DNA of 64,000 nt from Hofstenia miamia (Eukaryota; Xenacoelomorpha; Acoela), in the NCBI GenBank assembly GCA_004352715.1, contig SCFE01000014.1, positions 644,088 to 708,087 of the forward strand. The letters are read 5' to 3'. The translations under genes were made by a program, and so were the position numbers. Of this stretch, positions 45,650-58,944 are shown one piece after another (position 1 is the first letter of the stretch; each line of letters begins with the position of its first letter). The notes under the pieces are model-generated. The model made no database searches and was not told the DNA's origin. It saw only the letters and a list, made by a program, of their open reading frames with translations.

Positions 45650-46340
45650 ATCTTTTATTGGAGAAATAACCGATAACAAAACGACCGGTTACACGCAGTA
45701 TTACAAAATGAACTCAAATAGTTGAAAATACATCTATTTACAAACAGGTTTTTGAATAGGCACGTTCTTATATGCGTTAAAAGATATCTAGTGCTGTTTC
45801 TCATTTGTTGCGTGGAGGGAGCAGAGTGAAGAATGCTTTTTTTGTGTTCAATGCTGCGGAAAAGAATCATCGATCTGCTTTGACTAATAATCGAAAGCGT
45901 GGATTCCTCTTTTGTAAATCCCCACTTGTGCGCTTTCTTCAGAAATCTATCCAATTGTTGGGAATCTTTGCTGGAAGCATTCCCATAGACAGCAGCCATC
46001 TTTTCCAACACCGTTAAGCTTGATTTGCCATAGAAGTTACATCTTTCTGCAACATTCCAGGTACATTTTTCCATATGGATTGAAGGTTTCAGATTGTTCT
46101 GCAGGTGATAACCAAGGATCTTTGTGTCGGTAACTCTCTATCGACAATATCTCTCTGGGAAGCATACATTTCTTTGTTGAGAAGGTCATTTCCTTTGTTT
46201 TGGAAAAATTGAGCATCATATTGTTCCTTGAACACCAAATCTCTATATTCGTGATTTATACCACTGAATTATCAATTTGATTAACTGGCACGATTAATGT
46301 ACCATCATCGGCGTATTTGATGTACAGAAGATGCGGGTTT
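45650..46340 (-). pseudogene. LINE-C C-terminal fragment
   Basis: MMLNFSKTKEMTFSTKK (46037-46219) matches the N..KTKE motif downstream of the RT active site. ORF 45655-46074 continues YGNASSKDSQQLDRFLKKAHKWGF ... LFRSIEHKKSILHSAPST ... CLFKNLFVNRCIFNYL, the usual C-terminal arrangement (DRFL+RA+..G and RN.F.NR..F..L) of a Jockey-type ORF2 found in many animals. A frame break lies between the two; no RT core upstream. Confidence 0.75.
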
Positions 46341-47075
46341 GAATCACACCAAATCAATAATTTACACTGCTATATATTTAGAAATTTGTTTCAAAATCTA
46401 TAAACCCCATAGCAATTCCACCAGTATAGCGGATTTTAATTAATCACAAAAACAAAAATGCGTTTGATTTCGTATATTCTAATATTCATTAATATTGGAT
46501 AACATATATTTAATAATAATGTAACAAAGCTTACCTCTTAATGTTGATATGTATGAAAGCCAAAGCATACATCAATGAAGAACCATGATAATGCTCTTCA
46601 AAGATATACACTAGGATGGATATATGGAATGTACCATTCAAAATGGGTGAAGTTAACACTGCAAAAGTAATCATCTAGCTGCAATTCGACATACTAGCAA
46701 ATCTAAAGTTAAAATTTAAATGCGGGGTATTTAATTTAGATAATTTCTTTGTAAAAAAGTTAAAGCATATCGCCAGGGAATCGAGCTTAAATAGTAAAAC
46801 AAAATCAGTTTCATTGTAGCTTCATACCTGCAATAATTATAACATTTTGCGGTAGAGCATGTTGAATAGAGATTGAAATTAAATGGATATAACTATTGTC
46901 TGATATATTAGGTAGGAGTCTAACCTACAGTCGTCTTTACTATATTAAGGATGTGTTAATTTTACACCACCCAATCTAGAAGATAGCACTTAATGATAAT
47001 ATGTGAATATCTTCAGTATTGCATAAAAAGATAATTTTTAAAACAAGGTAGAAAAATAACAAAAAATATCACAGC

Positions 47076-49259
47076 TCACAGTGCATCATTCATTTTCAAG
47101 AAAACATTTATTGTAAAGTTTTCAACGTTTAATCGAGACTGGACCTTGGTTTTCAAATATTTTAAATAATTAAATAATCTTTCAATATCTGAACTAGTGA
47201 GGCATCGGCATGGAAATCTGTGTTGATAAACATTTGCCAATGTCTCAGTAATTAACGGCCTGAATCCAGCGCTAAACAAGTCTATAGCTGCTAAAAGGTA
47301 GCTGGGAGATCAGGTAAAGGAAGGGTGCATGGCCACACTCGGCCGAACCTCTACAGTGAACCTTAACAGAAAGAGTCACGTTAGACAGGACCCCTAATTA
47401 AAATAAAGAGAGAGAAGCCCTATACGTTCATAGGTGCAAAGTGCATCCTACGTGCTTGTATACCTAAACTCACTGCAGACCTCAGCTCGTGCAATTTAGG
47501 TGCTGCAATAAAATAAACAACGAATGACAAGCAGTTGTGTAAAGAACTACACCTAGACCTGCCGAACTGCCATAGTGATGAACTTGTAAAGCTGTACCTG
47601 AACAAGACACTCTCAGCAACAATCAGATAATTTAGAAAAGCATTTTAAAGAAATTACATACGAAACTAGAAGTAAAGGTTGAGTAAAATCTATTAAACTT
47701 TTTCTAACAAAAACAAAGTATTTAAACAGAAAAACAGGTATTGTATAAACAAAAGTTGCACTAAAGCATACCGTGAACTGTCCGTAAATAATAGCAGGTG
47801 CCTTGTGACCTTTTGCACGGTAATAAACTAATATCAGAAATACTGCGCGGCAGAAGATTTAAACATTTGTCTAACACTTAATACGTCAATCGAGGCAATT
47901 ACAAATTCATATAAATATTGTACAATTTAATATTTGTTAATTTCGAATTACTAATGACGAAAATGTTTGTAAAGGTTGCGCTTATTATCCTCCTCCAATT
48001 CTTTAGTTTCAAAATAAAATGGTTCTAATAAATTGCGCAAATTTTTTATTTCAGTCCATGGCATCTCCTTATTCGACAAAAATGCAGCAATGCTGTTTTC
48101 ACATTTCACAAATCGTTCCAACATTTTAAAGGTTGAATTCCAACGTGTAACATTATCAAGCTCAAGCTTGAGTTGCATACCATTTTGAACAACTTTTTGG
48201 AGCTCTAAAAATTTGCTCTCACTATTTGGTTGACGAATCGATTTCACTGTTTGTCTGACAATTTCAATAACATCACTGAACACAAATTCAGCATCCGATT
48301 CGTCACACTCGCTGATATTACTTACATTGGCAGACGACGAGAGTATTTGCCTCACCACAAGGTTAATGAAATGTGCCAAGCGAGGCAGATGTGGCAATTT
48401 AATAATTTTTGAAAATAATACTATATCCGAACCACAATCTGCCATGACACACAACAATTGTTGTTTGTCAATTTCAAACCTTAACAAAGGTCTTTCCACT
48501 AAATTCCTTAATACAAATTGCCGTACAAGGTCCTTCAAAATTCTACAATTCGATAAAATTTTTTTTACGATTTGACTTAAACACATATAACCCAATAAAT
48601 TTTTCCCTTTGGGTATTGGTCCATTTATCTAAACTTAATACTAATTTAGAATCGTCATTTAAAACCAGCTTTACCTTTTCCAACAATTCAGCATACAAAT
48701 GATTTAAATTATCATTTAGTTGACCGTAACTTGGTGCTGTTAAGCCTGGTTTTTTAAATAACGTTTTGAATCTCTCCGAAGAGGATACCTTAGAAATTGG
48801 AATATCATCAAGATGTACCAACTCCGATGCTATTTTTAAGTGATTATTTGAATTAAAGGAAAAATCTAATGTTTGCTGATTGTCATCAAATTGCCGCTTT
48901 CTTTGGCATGAGACTAATTGTTTAATTAAGGAACTAGTTGTTCCATCTTTGCAAGAAAATTGTGATTTGCATTTTAAGCATCTCCTAATTGTACTTTTCG
49001 TATTATTGATATATCCACGTTCAAAATTACATTCAAGTTCTTTATTCTGAGATTGCAGTGGTTTCCACGTATACTTTTATAAAATCTTATTAATTTGTAA
49101 ACCGAGTATTCGGATATTCGGTTTTTAAAAAGCAGTTATTTTAGTCGATTCGATATTTTCCATCCTGTCAAAAGTCGAATCGGTTATTCGGTTAAACTAA
49201 AAATATTCGGATATTCGGTTCGATTGTTCGAAAGATTCGTCTTCGATTCGAAATGCCTG
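47076..49259 (-). pseudogene. hAT (Ac/hobo-type, BED-finger) transposase, fragmented
   Basis: Right end CAGGCATTTCGAATCG (read on minus from 49259), with TATTCGGATATTCGG subterminal repeats. Coding pieces on minus: a BED-like Cys segment CLKCKSQFSCKDGTTSSL (about 48900-49000), KLVLSLDKWTNTQREKFIGL (48543-48821; Asp of the catalytic triad in SLDKWT), ORF 47951-48595 with CVMADCGSDIVLFSK, LPRLAHFINLVV and LDNVTRWNSTFKML, and, after an unrelated stretch (47280-47950), the dimerisation domain SSDIERLFNYLKYLKTKVQSR (47076-47279). No left TIR found. Confidence 0.8.
47280..47950. other. insert or unmatched segment between hAT pieces
   Basis: 47280-47640 is less AT-rich than its surroundings and shows no transposase reading; it may be another inserted element, but I cannot identify it. 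Confidence 0.35.
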
Positions 49260-49574
49260 GCAATGATGTTTCAATATTAATAGATTCTATTAAATATTGA
49301 TAAATTATATTATGTTTAATGGCGTAACCCGCAAATTTTAGTTTGACCAACCTGAAACTAATTAATTTGAATTGTGTTAGTCGTAAGAATAGATTGCTTA
49401 AAAATATTATGCTATGCATTGTTGTCAACATAAAAATGCTTTGAATCTATAAAAGATATGCTGATCTACAGAAAAAAAATTAGATACTAGAATTTTAGAT
49501 TTTAATCGATGGCATGAATTTTAATACCTAAATTTACCAAGAATAGTTGGCGTTATTACAGATCAATGAAAATA

Positions 49575-50784
49575 TAGGCTTGTATCATAAGTAATTGCGC
49601 ATGATTTGTAATTATAACAAAAAACAATAAAACATATGCAACATATATATTTAAACGTCATCATTATCAGTTAGACAATCGAAATATCTTCCTTGGCTGT
49701 TGATGCATCTACGCCATCGGTCAGGAAGATCTTCAAATGCCTTATTAAAGAAGGCAGTTTGTTTACTTTCAAACCACGCAAGTATTTCTTGGTTCAATGA
49801 ATCAGAGTTTTCGAAAGTTTTATTCCGTAAATGACATTTGAGGGGACTGAATAGATAGTAATCGCTTGGCGATAGGTCAGGAGAATAGGGAGGATGTGGT
49901 ATAACATTAAATCCCAATTCATGAAGTTTGTTTTGAGTGACACGAGCAGTGTGTGGCCTCGCATTATCTTGTAAAAAATGAAAATTGTTGAAGCCATGAG
50001 CCACATGTCGTCTTCGTTTCACTCTGAGAGCATCCGCCAATTTATCTAGTGATTCACAGTATCTTTCAGCATTAATATTCTCATTCCTCTGAAGTGTGTC
50101 GATTAGAGAGAGCCAGACCTCATCAACTGTTATCAGCTGCTTTAAAAATTATTATGTGAGTGCATAACCAGAAGCTGGTTACAAATTAGGACTGTTGTTG
50201 CAATTTTCATCTGTAATTTGGTGAGGTACCCATCTAAATTTGAGGTATCGTTTGCCCATATTATGAAGATGTCTACAAACAGTCATAGAGCCAACAGTGA
50301 GTATGGTTGCCATCTCTCTGCAAGTTGCATGCTTATTTTCAACCAATAAATCAGAAATCTGCTGATCCAGGCAGTCATTTGACGGTCTACCGGGTTTGCT
50401 GGCATCGGACAAATCAAAATCACCTACTTCAAACTTTTGCACCCAGGACTGACATGTCCTTTAACTTAATTGTTCATCCCCTATAGCACTTTTCATCTCT
50501 TTGTGAATTTCGGTTGCATTTGAGCCACATTTCCATCGGTAATACAGAATCGTTCGCAATTGAAGCTTGTCAAAATTCATTGAAAATGATGAATATAACT
50601 TAGTTTAAAATGTACTATTAGTACATATTTATCTATCGCACCAGTTAAATAAATAACATTTTGTTATCTGAACGGTTTCATATAACTATGGCAACAAATG
50701 TATGCGCAATTCATGGGTGTAGCATTAGTACATTTATATCTATGGCAACAAATGTATGCGCAATAACTTATGATACAAGCCTAT
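49575..50784 (-). pseudogene. mariner element with internally deleted transposase
   Basis: TIRs AGGCTTGTATCATAAGT and its inverse ACTTATGATACAAGCCT-type end bound about 1.2 kb, with TA at both edges. The minus strand encodes the N-terminal HTH half (QKFEVGDFDLSDASKPGRPSND ... CREMATILTVGSMTVCRHLHNMGK, 50179-50442) and the C-terminal half (FLQDNARPHTARVTQ with the second Asp; YSPDLSPSDYYLFSPLK with the third, D34D type; 49651-50040). Between them ITVDEVWLSL runs directly into NENINAERYCESL, so about 45-60 residues are missing. Confidence 0.88.
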
Positions 50785-52094
50785 AGTTTTGAAGTTAAAT
50801 ATAACTAAAAAAATTTACAATTTGAATAAATCGCAATGTAGATTTATAAAAACAATGTTTATGAATTAATATGCAGTAGTTTTACTCTAGTTATTCGGCC
50901 ACCAGTCGTTTTTGGGCGTCTCACTCTCAGTCTCAGGGTATTATTCGTCATAGTCAACAAGGTCGGGATATAACTAAAAGCGGATGATCATTTACAAATC
51001 GAAAATTGTATTTTTTTTTAGAACTCGACATAGGATGCGCGTGAAGACATCCATATTAAAAATAATAAAAATCGAAAACTAATTGTCTCATACAAATTCT
51101 TAAATAACGCAATGCTAAATAATGCCTACTAGTGCCACCATGCACATCCAAATTGGTTGTATACCGTTAAGCCAAATATGCCTTCCNTGAAGCTTGTCAA
51201 AATTCATTGAAAATGATGAATATAACTTAGTTTAAAATGTACTATTAGTACATATTTATCTATCGCACCAGTTAAATAAATAACATTTTGTTATCTGAAC
51301 GGTTTCATATAACTATGGCAACAAATGTATGCGCAATNAAACTTTTGCACCCAGGACTGACATGTCCTTTAACTTAATTGTTCATCCCCTATAGCACTTT
51401 TCATCTCTTTGTGAATTTCGGTTGCATTTGAGCCACATTTCCATCGGTAATACAGAATCGTTCGCAATTGAAGCTTGTCAAAATTCATTGAAAATGATGA
51501 ATATAACTTAGTTTAAAATGTACTATTAGTACATATTTATCTATCGCACCAGTTAAATAAATAACATTTTGTTATCTGAACGGTTTCATATAACTATGGC
51601 AACAAATGTATGCGCAATTCATGGGTGTAGCATTAGTACATTTATATCTATGGCAACAAATGTATGCGCAATTACTTATGATACAAGCCTATAGTTTTGA
51701 AGTTAAATATAACTAAAAAAATTTACAATTTGAATAAATCGCAATGTAGATTTATAAAAACAATGTTTATGAATTAATATGCAGTAGTTTTACTCTAGTT
51801 ATTCGGCCACCAGTCGTTTTTGGGCGTCTCACTCTCAGTCTCAGGGTATTATTCGTCATAGTCAACAAGGTCGGGATATAACTAAAAGCGGATGATCATT
51901 TACAAATCGAAAATTGTATTTTTTTTTAGAACTCGACATAGGATGCGCGTGAAGACATCCATATTAAAAATAATAAAAATCGAAAACTAATTGTCTCATA
52001 CAAATTCTTAAATAACGCAATGCTAAATAATGCCTACTAGTGCCACCATGCACATCCAAATTGGTTGTATACCGTTAAGCCAAATATGCCTTCC
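50431..52094. repeat. assembly-type duplication around single Ns (mariner end and flank)
   Basis: 50431-51186 recurs at 51339-52094 (756 bp, essentially identical; one difference seen, AATAACTT against AATTACTT). A third 150-bp piece, 51188-51337, equals 50561-50710. The junctions carry single Ns at 51187 and 51338. Confidence 0.9.
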
Positions 52095-52705
52095 TGGACT
52101 TTTGTATGGCTAAAATTTTTATTGCTTTACTGTAGTCGATGTTCGTTGCTGTTGCAATTAATACAAAATATCCCCAAAGTATGCAATCGTACTTGACTCA
52201 TTGTTGATCACAAATAACTTTTGTTCCTCTTTAGCACACTAAGCGCACGTTCACATGAGGCAACTTAAATGGGATGCGAAAAAAGTGCTGGTTATAGTGT
52301 TGGGAAATGACCCACCAAGATCAAGCTGTGATATCCTCTGCAGTAAATTGCGTGATGTTAATGACTAAACTATATTTTCAGCATAATGTTATTCAGAAAA
52401 AACTCATCCCTTAGCTCACCTGACACATCATTGCAACATACCTCTTGGAACTGCTGTATTCTTTGCATAAGATCATTATGGTAGCACTCAATAAATTGCC
52501 ATAGGATTAAGAATCACTCACAAATATTGTGCACTGATTCAAAACGACGAGAGCCCAGAAATAATTGAGTCCAGAATAATGTAGAACACATTAACATTAA
52601 ACTGCTCTTTGGCATCATTCCAGTCAACGTTTGTTCGCGTTCGTATAGCTGGAAAATTAGGAGGAACACCAAGATTAGCAGCAACTACTTTTGACTTGGC
52701 AACTA

Positions 52706-53345
52706 CAGTGCGCGGAAAAAAATTAGAAACACTTCAAACAAATCGAGAAAATTTTCTATTGGGATTCTTCTAATTAATATATTACAAGAGCATGCTACAA
52801 GATAGAATATATATATTTGAAAACATAACAACATAAAAATTACAACACAGAAAGTAAACTTAATATTTTGTAACCCCACCCTTTCCTTTTATGACATCTT
52901 TAATTCTTTTTCGCATACATACTCTCTATCAAATTCTTAAGCTTCTCTTGTAGTTTTGCGTCACAGTTACAACAATGAATTATTTCACAGATCATTTGCT
53001 GTTCTGTGCTGATTGACTGTTTACCAACCTTCCTTTTGATGATGGCCTATAGGTTTTCAATAGGGTTCAGGTCTGGACTGTTCCCGACCATGGAAGCACG
53101 TTGATTTTTTTCCCAAGTAATAGCCTCTTGCAAACTTTAGCGGTATGGCAAAGCGGCCCATATTGCATGAAGACTCCATTGCAATTTGGGTACCAATCAC
53201 ACATTTGAGGCGGCACACAATTTTGAATGACTTCCAAATAGGAGCCCGCGTCGATTGTGCCTTCACAAACATGAAGCCTTTCAACCCCACGATAAGAAAA
53301 AACTCCCCATATCATGAACTTTTGTGGGTGCTTCACTGTTGCTAC
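52706..53345 (-). pseudogene. Tc1-like element, truncated
   Basis: Terminal CAGTGCGCGGAAAAAAATTA at 52706 follows TA. Minus-strand ORF 53067-53336 reads KHPQKFMIWGVFSYRGVERLHV ... GVFMQYGPLCHTAKVCKRLLL, the middle of a Tc1 transposase (MIWG box, then the Q.D/G.PCHTAK box where the catalytic Asp is replaced by Tyr). The N-terminal half is absent. Confidence 0.8.
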
Positions 53346-53489
53346 TCGTGGTCTACTGTGTCCTTGTAGCTGCTGTCATGGCTTTGTTGCTTGTGCATTG
53401 GCAAGTGGATTCATAATAAGTTTAATGGTGTAATAATTAACATTTTGCACGTAATATAAATAATAGTTAAATATTATCATTTTATCTTT

Positions 53490-53760
53490 TACCAATCCAG
53501 TGGCGATGCTGGCGAGCAAAAGGGAGGCGTTGCTGCTTCATCCGATGTGGCAATTGAGGCATGGGGACGTGATGTTACAGATCCCATTCTCTTAAACTTG
53601 CCTTGTATAGTGCCTGTTGCTACAGACCTCCCAGTTGATTCTAGCTTATCACTAACTTCCTTATATCTGCCTCTAATGATATTAGTGTCACTGGTCTTGA
53701 GTTCTTTAAATAATAGGTTTTTATCTAATCAGCAAAACTTTCATAAAAGATTCTTTTTCG
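53490..53760 (-). other. unidentified coding-like fragment
   Basis: The minus strand reads ELKTSDTNIIRGRYKEVSDKLESTGRSVATGT ... KRMGSVTSPCLNCHI. The first part has the composition of a MADF/Myb-like N-terminal helix-turn-helix, but I cannot assign it. Less AT-rich than its flanks. Confidence 0.3.
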
Positions 53761-54009
53761 TCTGCTTCCAGCTCTTGGCTGCCCCTCAGTCACTTATATA
53801 GATGCAAAGATTATACTCCAATAGCTATATTTTCATTTTAGCCTTGCATATACATGACTATGTATATACTTTATATACATTTGTACAACATGATATATAC
53901 AAAGACTAAAAAATATTACTCTACTTTACAAATTATAAACAAATAAAAAAACACACATATACATACATGAAAAGGTTCAAAAATTTCGCCACACATTAGA
54001 TTTTATAGA

Positions 54010-55050
54010 GTGTCCTAAATCATATTGATTAGTTAACAAATTTTGTTTAACAATCTTTTAAATGTTCTTATAGTTGTTGCATTGCGAATATTTGGCTCTA
54101 ATTTGTTCCACATATTAATTGATTTAGTAGTAGTGACACCTTTCCAATATTTGTTATTTATTTTGATGTTGTTTATGGACTTTCTTGTCCGTAAATTTAC
54201 TTTTGCAAATTTGCTCACGGTATTACTAAGCTTAATATTGTTGAGTGTTTTGTACATTCTAATAAGACAGATGTATTGAGTAGTATACAAATGTGACAAG
54301 TTTGATGTTTATCAATTTTAAACATGGTGTAAATGCACCAGTTAAACACTATTTAATTTTTGCTGATTTTTAACGTCAATATCGCTTAATATTTCACATG
54401 CATACATATATTGTGACAAAACCAATGCATATACAACTTATTTACTTTGTGTAACTTTTCTTATTTATTTTAGGTATTGTATTGCAGCTGACATTTTTCT
54501 CACTTTGCCTCGAACAAACTCATAAAACTTGATTTCAGAATTAAGCTCTAACTCTATTGGTTTGTAATATGCTTCTTGGTGGAGAATACAATAAATTGGC
54601 TTTTGGCTTTATTGATAGTAAACATATTCTGTTGGAGGAATTTGGAAATATTATTGATGCTTTTGATAGTTTTTGCGTGGCGATAGAAGGATTTTCATGG
54701 CATTATTATATAGTTAAACATTTCATCTTCATCATCCATAGTATAAATAATTTCGCAGCTGACATTTTGCAGACATTTTATAAATATATTCTCATCAAAT
54801 TTAGCAAAAGTATACGTTTTCGTTTTGGAAATGCATGTAGCTCTTCCATAATGTAAACACAAAGATTATGGTCGGAAAAAGAGTTAAATATAAATGTCTT
54901 AAAATTTCCAATATTGGTTATACAGTAGTCGATCAGAGTCTGCTCTCTTGTTGGGATTTGGTTGTTGACAATATCAAGTTGGAGCTGATCGCTTAAATTG
55001 CCTATATGGTGCGATTCAGACATGCCAGATATATTTTATATTGTAATCTC
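54010..55050 (-). pseudogene. LINE-D fragment 1: endonuclease end joined to RT C-terminus
   Basis: From 55060 on minus: SEIILLGDYNIKY (the GD(Y/F)N endonuclease motif), SESHHIGNLSDQLQLDIVNNQIPTREQTLIDYCITN and FSDHNLCVYI (SDH motif). Then from about 54780 an RT tail with YTMDDEDEMF (YxDD box), INKAKSQFIVFSTKK, and ORF 54033-54299 ending with KSINMWNKLEPNIRNATTIRTFKRLLNK. Most of the RT between SDH and YxDD is deleted. Confidence 0.75.
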
Positions 55051-55059
55051 CAAGAAGAA

Positions 55060-55860
55060 TAATTTCACTATTATGTGACACTGCCCTCTGTACTTCATCT
55101 ATTTTAAAATCTATGAAATCTTTAGAGTATTTTTTCTTAGGGCAATAACTAATGTTGATAAGTGTTGAATTTTCTTGTTTACTGTTCTGTTTTACTTTGA
55201 CCCAAAGATATTGTGCTTTTTTCTAACTTTTCCATCCTAACAAGTTTCATATATTTTAGTATTAATAATATTAGTAGTGATGATCAGAAAACGAAATGTT
55301 TGTACTTCTTTTTATTGTTTGTTATAAAATAATCGAGAATAGCTTTTTTTCTTGTTGGAGTTTTACAATTGATGACACTCATTTGAAGTTCATCACAAAA
55401 GTTGTTTATTTTAGATGCTTCAGACATTTCTACGTAGTTTATGTTAAAACCACCAAAAATGTACTTTTTATCCAGTTTTAAAGCATCAAAGATTTTTTCA
55501 CTCTTATGTTGAAGGAAGTTTTTATTGTAGTATTTTTTTGGATTATAACTAACATTAATGAGTCCTGTAATTAACTTCGATGCTTAATGTTTCAAATATT
55601 GAATGCGTTAATTCTAAATCGTTCCTTCTCATTGGGTTTATACGTTTGGGTCTTCCTCTTGTTGATCAATTCTTGTTAAATAAAATATATTTATTTCTAT
55701 TAAAGTTGTAAAGGTTGCCTGGGAAATTGTTAAGTCATGTTTCCGTTATAACATACAATGTGTTATCATCAATGACTAAAAAATTTCTTTGAATTCTAAT
55801 CTGTGAGCAAACTAAACTTGCAGCGTTTATGTATGCAATATTGAGGTTTGATTTGAATTT
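55060..55860 (-). pseudogene. LINE-D fragment 2: endonuclease domain
   Basis: From about 55840 on minus: IDDNTLYVITET followed by a stop in place of Trp, then LNNFPGN (ITETWL motif of the APE-type endonuclease). Then NVSYNPKKYYNKNFLQHKSEKIFDALKLDKKYIFGGFNINYVEMSEASKINNF and TPTRKKAILDYFIT (55265-55500). It runs head-to-tail into the start of fragment 1 (INISYCPKKKYSKDFIDFKIDEV, about 55075-55160), so related endonucleases are stacked in tandem. Confidence 0.7.
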
Positions 55861-56154
55861 CTTAGCAATGAAACAGATTTCCGAGCTATCAAGCACATTG
55901 GATCCAGGGTTGGCTTAAATATTGCCAGCTCATATGCAAAATTATAAAGCAAGCTAAATAGCGAAATGCGGAATGAATCTGAAAAAGATAAATGACATTA
56001 AAAGGAATGATCGATTTATAACGAGCCTTGTTTTGAGAAAAAATTTTCATGGCAAACTGTTTGTGACTATCCTTTTCGTCAGTTACAAATTCAAAACTGA
56101 TAAATAGAATGAACAAAATGTACTTTGATTTAGACATTCCCATATTTTTGAAAC

Positions 56155-56580
56155 AAAACTTTCAAGTTGTTGTTATTGTTGGAGAATTGGGTGAAAGAAT
56201 TTTGATTTGGTTACTGACAACTTGTTTGTTACAAAAGTTTCTATTGTAAGTTTTGCAGAGTAGTGACGACGTTCCTCTTGCTGATATTTTCTTATCACTA
56301 GTACAAGACCCATTTTAGATAAATGAAGATCATGTTCTTAATAGTAGCGTGGATCTATAGTTATCTTAGATTTTAGAAACTTGTTAAAAATTTTAACAAT
56401 TTCTATATCTTTAAATTCCCTATTCGTTATTGTTTTATTAAATCTTTTAGCTTTGTTTAAGTGAATTTTATCGTCTGCTATCACTAGAGCAATTTCCATT
56501 AAGGTAATCTTCTTAGGTTGAAATTTAGTATTAATTGTTTGTATTAAATTAATTAAAGTTTTTCATCGTCTGATTCCTTT
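56155..56580 (-). pseudogene. possible LINE ORF1 fragment
   Basis: Minus-strand reading with MEIALVIADDKIHLNKAKRFN and ITIDPRYY, then EHDLHLSKMGLVLVIRK. The D.HLS+.G pattern recalls the C-terminal end of the SGNH-esterase-type ORF1 of some LINEs. It lies immediately 5' (on minus) of LINE-D fragment 2. Confidence 0.35.
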
Positions 56581-56599
56581 ATCTCCACTTAAATGAATT

Positions 56600-58130
56600 A
56601 TTATTATCTACATTGTTTTTTTTGTTTGCTCAACGGCCTGTTAGCAGAAATTCTCAGGAGTAGTGAATGAAACTTCTTAAAAAAATTAATTCCATGCAAA
56701 TCGCAAACAGTTTTAGTGATATAATTTTCACATTGCATTCACGATTGTGTCATTTTAGTGCATAACCTGCCATCAACTAGGCGATCATTATTTTACTTTA
56801 GGGAGCTTCCCACAAAATTATTTTACCATTTGCTCAACAAACTAACTGGATGTTATTTACGTAGACGTGACGTATTATTGATAACTTGTGAATTGATTTG
56901 TTTAGTAGGTCATTTTGACCTTTACTATTTTGCTATTCTATTCGTGTTTGTGCTCTTAGTCGTTTTACAACGTTCGTTACAGGAATAGGTTTCTATGATG
57001 TGTTTAGCGGGTTCGTATTTTTTATATAGCTTCACAAATGCAGTTTTTTAAATAGATACTATAAATGAATGGTTTTTTAAAGGGTTCACAAACATTGTTT
57101 AGAATTAACCTACATATTGTTTAGTAGACTACTTTAAATGGATTACATTCCTTCTTGTGTCGTGTGATGATCTTATTAATATATATTTTCAATTTTTTCA
57201 AAAATTAGCCAGTTTCGGTGCTTTATTACTAGATATCAAACACAATAAGTAATCCTATGTTACTAGTTTTATTGACGTAATAGGATTTCTGCTGAATTGG
57301 TTAGTATAAAAATTTATGAACTTTTCATCCTAAATTAATTTTTTTATTTTGTATTAAAAAGCATTTCAAGGAATTTTTAAGGAGAAGTCGACACCAACTA
57401 AATGTTGGGTAAAAAATAAAATCTAACATTCCTTTACATTTCATAAGAATTTTGTTTTAAATATGATTGCATATTTTTCACAGGCTGTAGAAACAATTCT
57501 CTTTCTAAAAATCAATTTGTCTGATTGATAATTCTTTGTTATGATCCAACATAAATACATATGCAAAATATTCAAAACTAGCTATGTCTACCCCTCGCAT
57601 TGACAGCTCAAAGTTTTTAAAATGTTCGCTACTTTCTATTTTTAAATACTACAGGCTATAAACTTTCTTTTTTCTACTTTAAATGTTAATTTTGGTTCAA
57701 TCTTTCACCATATACCTTTTAATAATAACTACGCTCGATTTTCTAGCATTTTTTTCCTTTGTACTATTTTTGTTTGGTTTTCAATAGTTGTTTTAATGTT
57801 TCCGTAACTGTTTCGCAATTTTTTTATTTCTGTATATTCTTTTTAAGACAAATTTTATTATTTGGAACATCTTGCCTTCATCAAGCTGGAAAACGTTTAA
57901 ATTTGGTCTACAATTTATATAAATATTAGGCCATGATTTAATGCATGCCAATCAATCGTAATTCCAGTTAATATGTAGCCATTACAGTGTGCTATCAAAA
58001 AATACATTATTATAGGATAAGAAAAAATATGAACGTTTAACTAAATATAGTTGCTATGTGATTATAACCAATAGTAAACTAATTTAATCACAGAACAACA
58101 AAGATGGAAAATTCAGTTTAGGAAAGAAAG
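56600..58130. other. no recognised gene
   Basis: AT-rich sequence; the 76-codon plus-strand ORF at 56758-56988 has no recognisable domain. Confidence 0.5.
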
Positions 58131-58132
58131 TC

Positions 58133-58225
58133 CTACTTGGATTCGAACGAGCACATCAGTTTACGTGACAAAATGGGTGCTCTAATATTAGTATACCGAT
58201 TAGCTTTACCAACTACTTTAGACGA
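58133..58225 (-). repeat. tRNA-derived SINE-like copy 1
   Basis: Minus strand: TAGTTGGTAAAGC (A-box-like), later TTAGAGCACCCA, GTCACGTAAACTGATG and CTCGTTCGAATCC (good B-box). It is similar along its length to 62765-62865. The T-stem does not pair well, so it is not a functional tRNA. It overlaps a 131-codon ORF (58133-58528) of unknown nature. Confidence 0.45.
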
Positions 58226-58944
58226 CTTTTGTGTGTGCTTTATGAGTCGCTCAATAGACTGAAAAGGATATAATAACTTTATCAGGCAATCATGAATGGC
58301 GTCAAACTTATTATTAGAAAGCTTCTTGACGAGAGGTGGTTCAATCCAAAGATTTTCGTTCATCACATTCCTGTATAACACTGTAGGTGTGCTAGCCTTC
58401 TGCCATACACCTTGAATACTCAAACGCACTTGTTGAATTTCTTCATTTGTTGTATTAGAAGATACTGGAACTACATACCTTTGATGTTTGTGTTTTATGT
58501 AAAGCAAATGACCTAAACAATTCCTCATAGTTTGAAGCTACTTTTGATTCAATTCATCTAAATAGCCTCAAAGGATACTATCACAGGTAGCAGCTCTTTT
58601 GGCAATCATCGACGCAGTTTTCCTTCCTCCATGTCCAATCATTATTTATTTATTGATTATAAATAATTTGCAAAAGAAATGTATTACCGAAATGAAACGA
58701 AATGTCTTAATAATTTTCACTGAAATCTGTTTTGGAATCAGCACTGATATTGAAAGAGAAATTTGATTAATAGAAAATAGGTTCTTGCAGGAATGAAATG
58801 GATTGTTAAGTTGTTTGCGCAAATATATTTGTGATGATAATTTTTAGGTATTCACCACTTATTGAATTAACTAAGAGTGTGGTTATAAAAATGTATGCAT
58901 TCACTATCCTGAAATTGCCAATGTTTCTAAGACAAATTTATCAC

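Noticed and set aside
45610-45660. AAAG-rich stretch as a regulatory element
   Set aside because: Simple purine repeat (GAAAGAAAGAAGAAAG), most likely the tail of the adjacent LINE-C fragment.
58133-58225. Functional tRNA gene
   Set aside because: B-box is good but the T-stem and acceptor stem do not pair; better explained as a SINE head.
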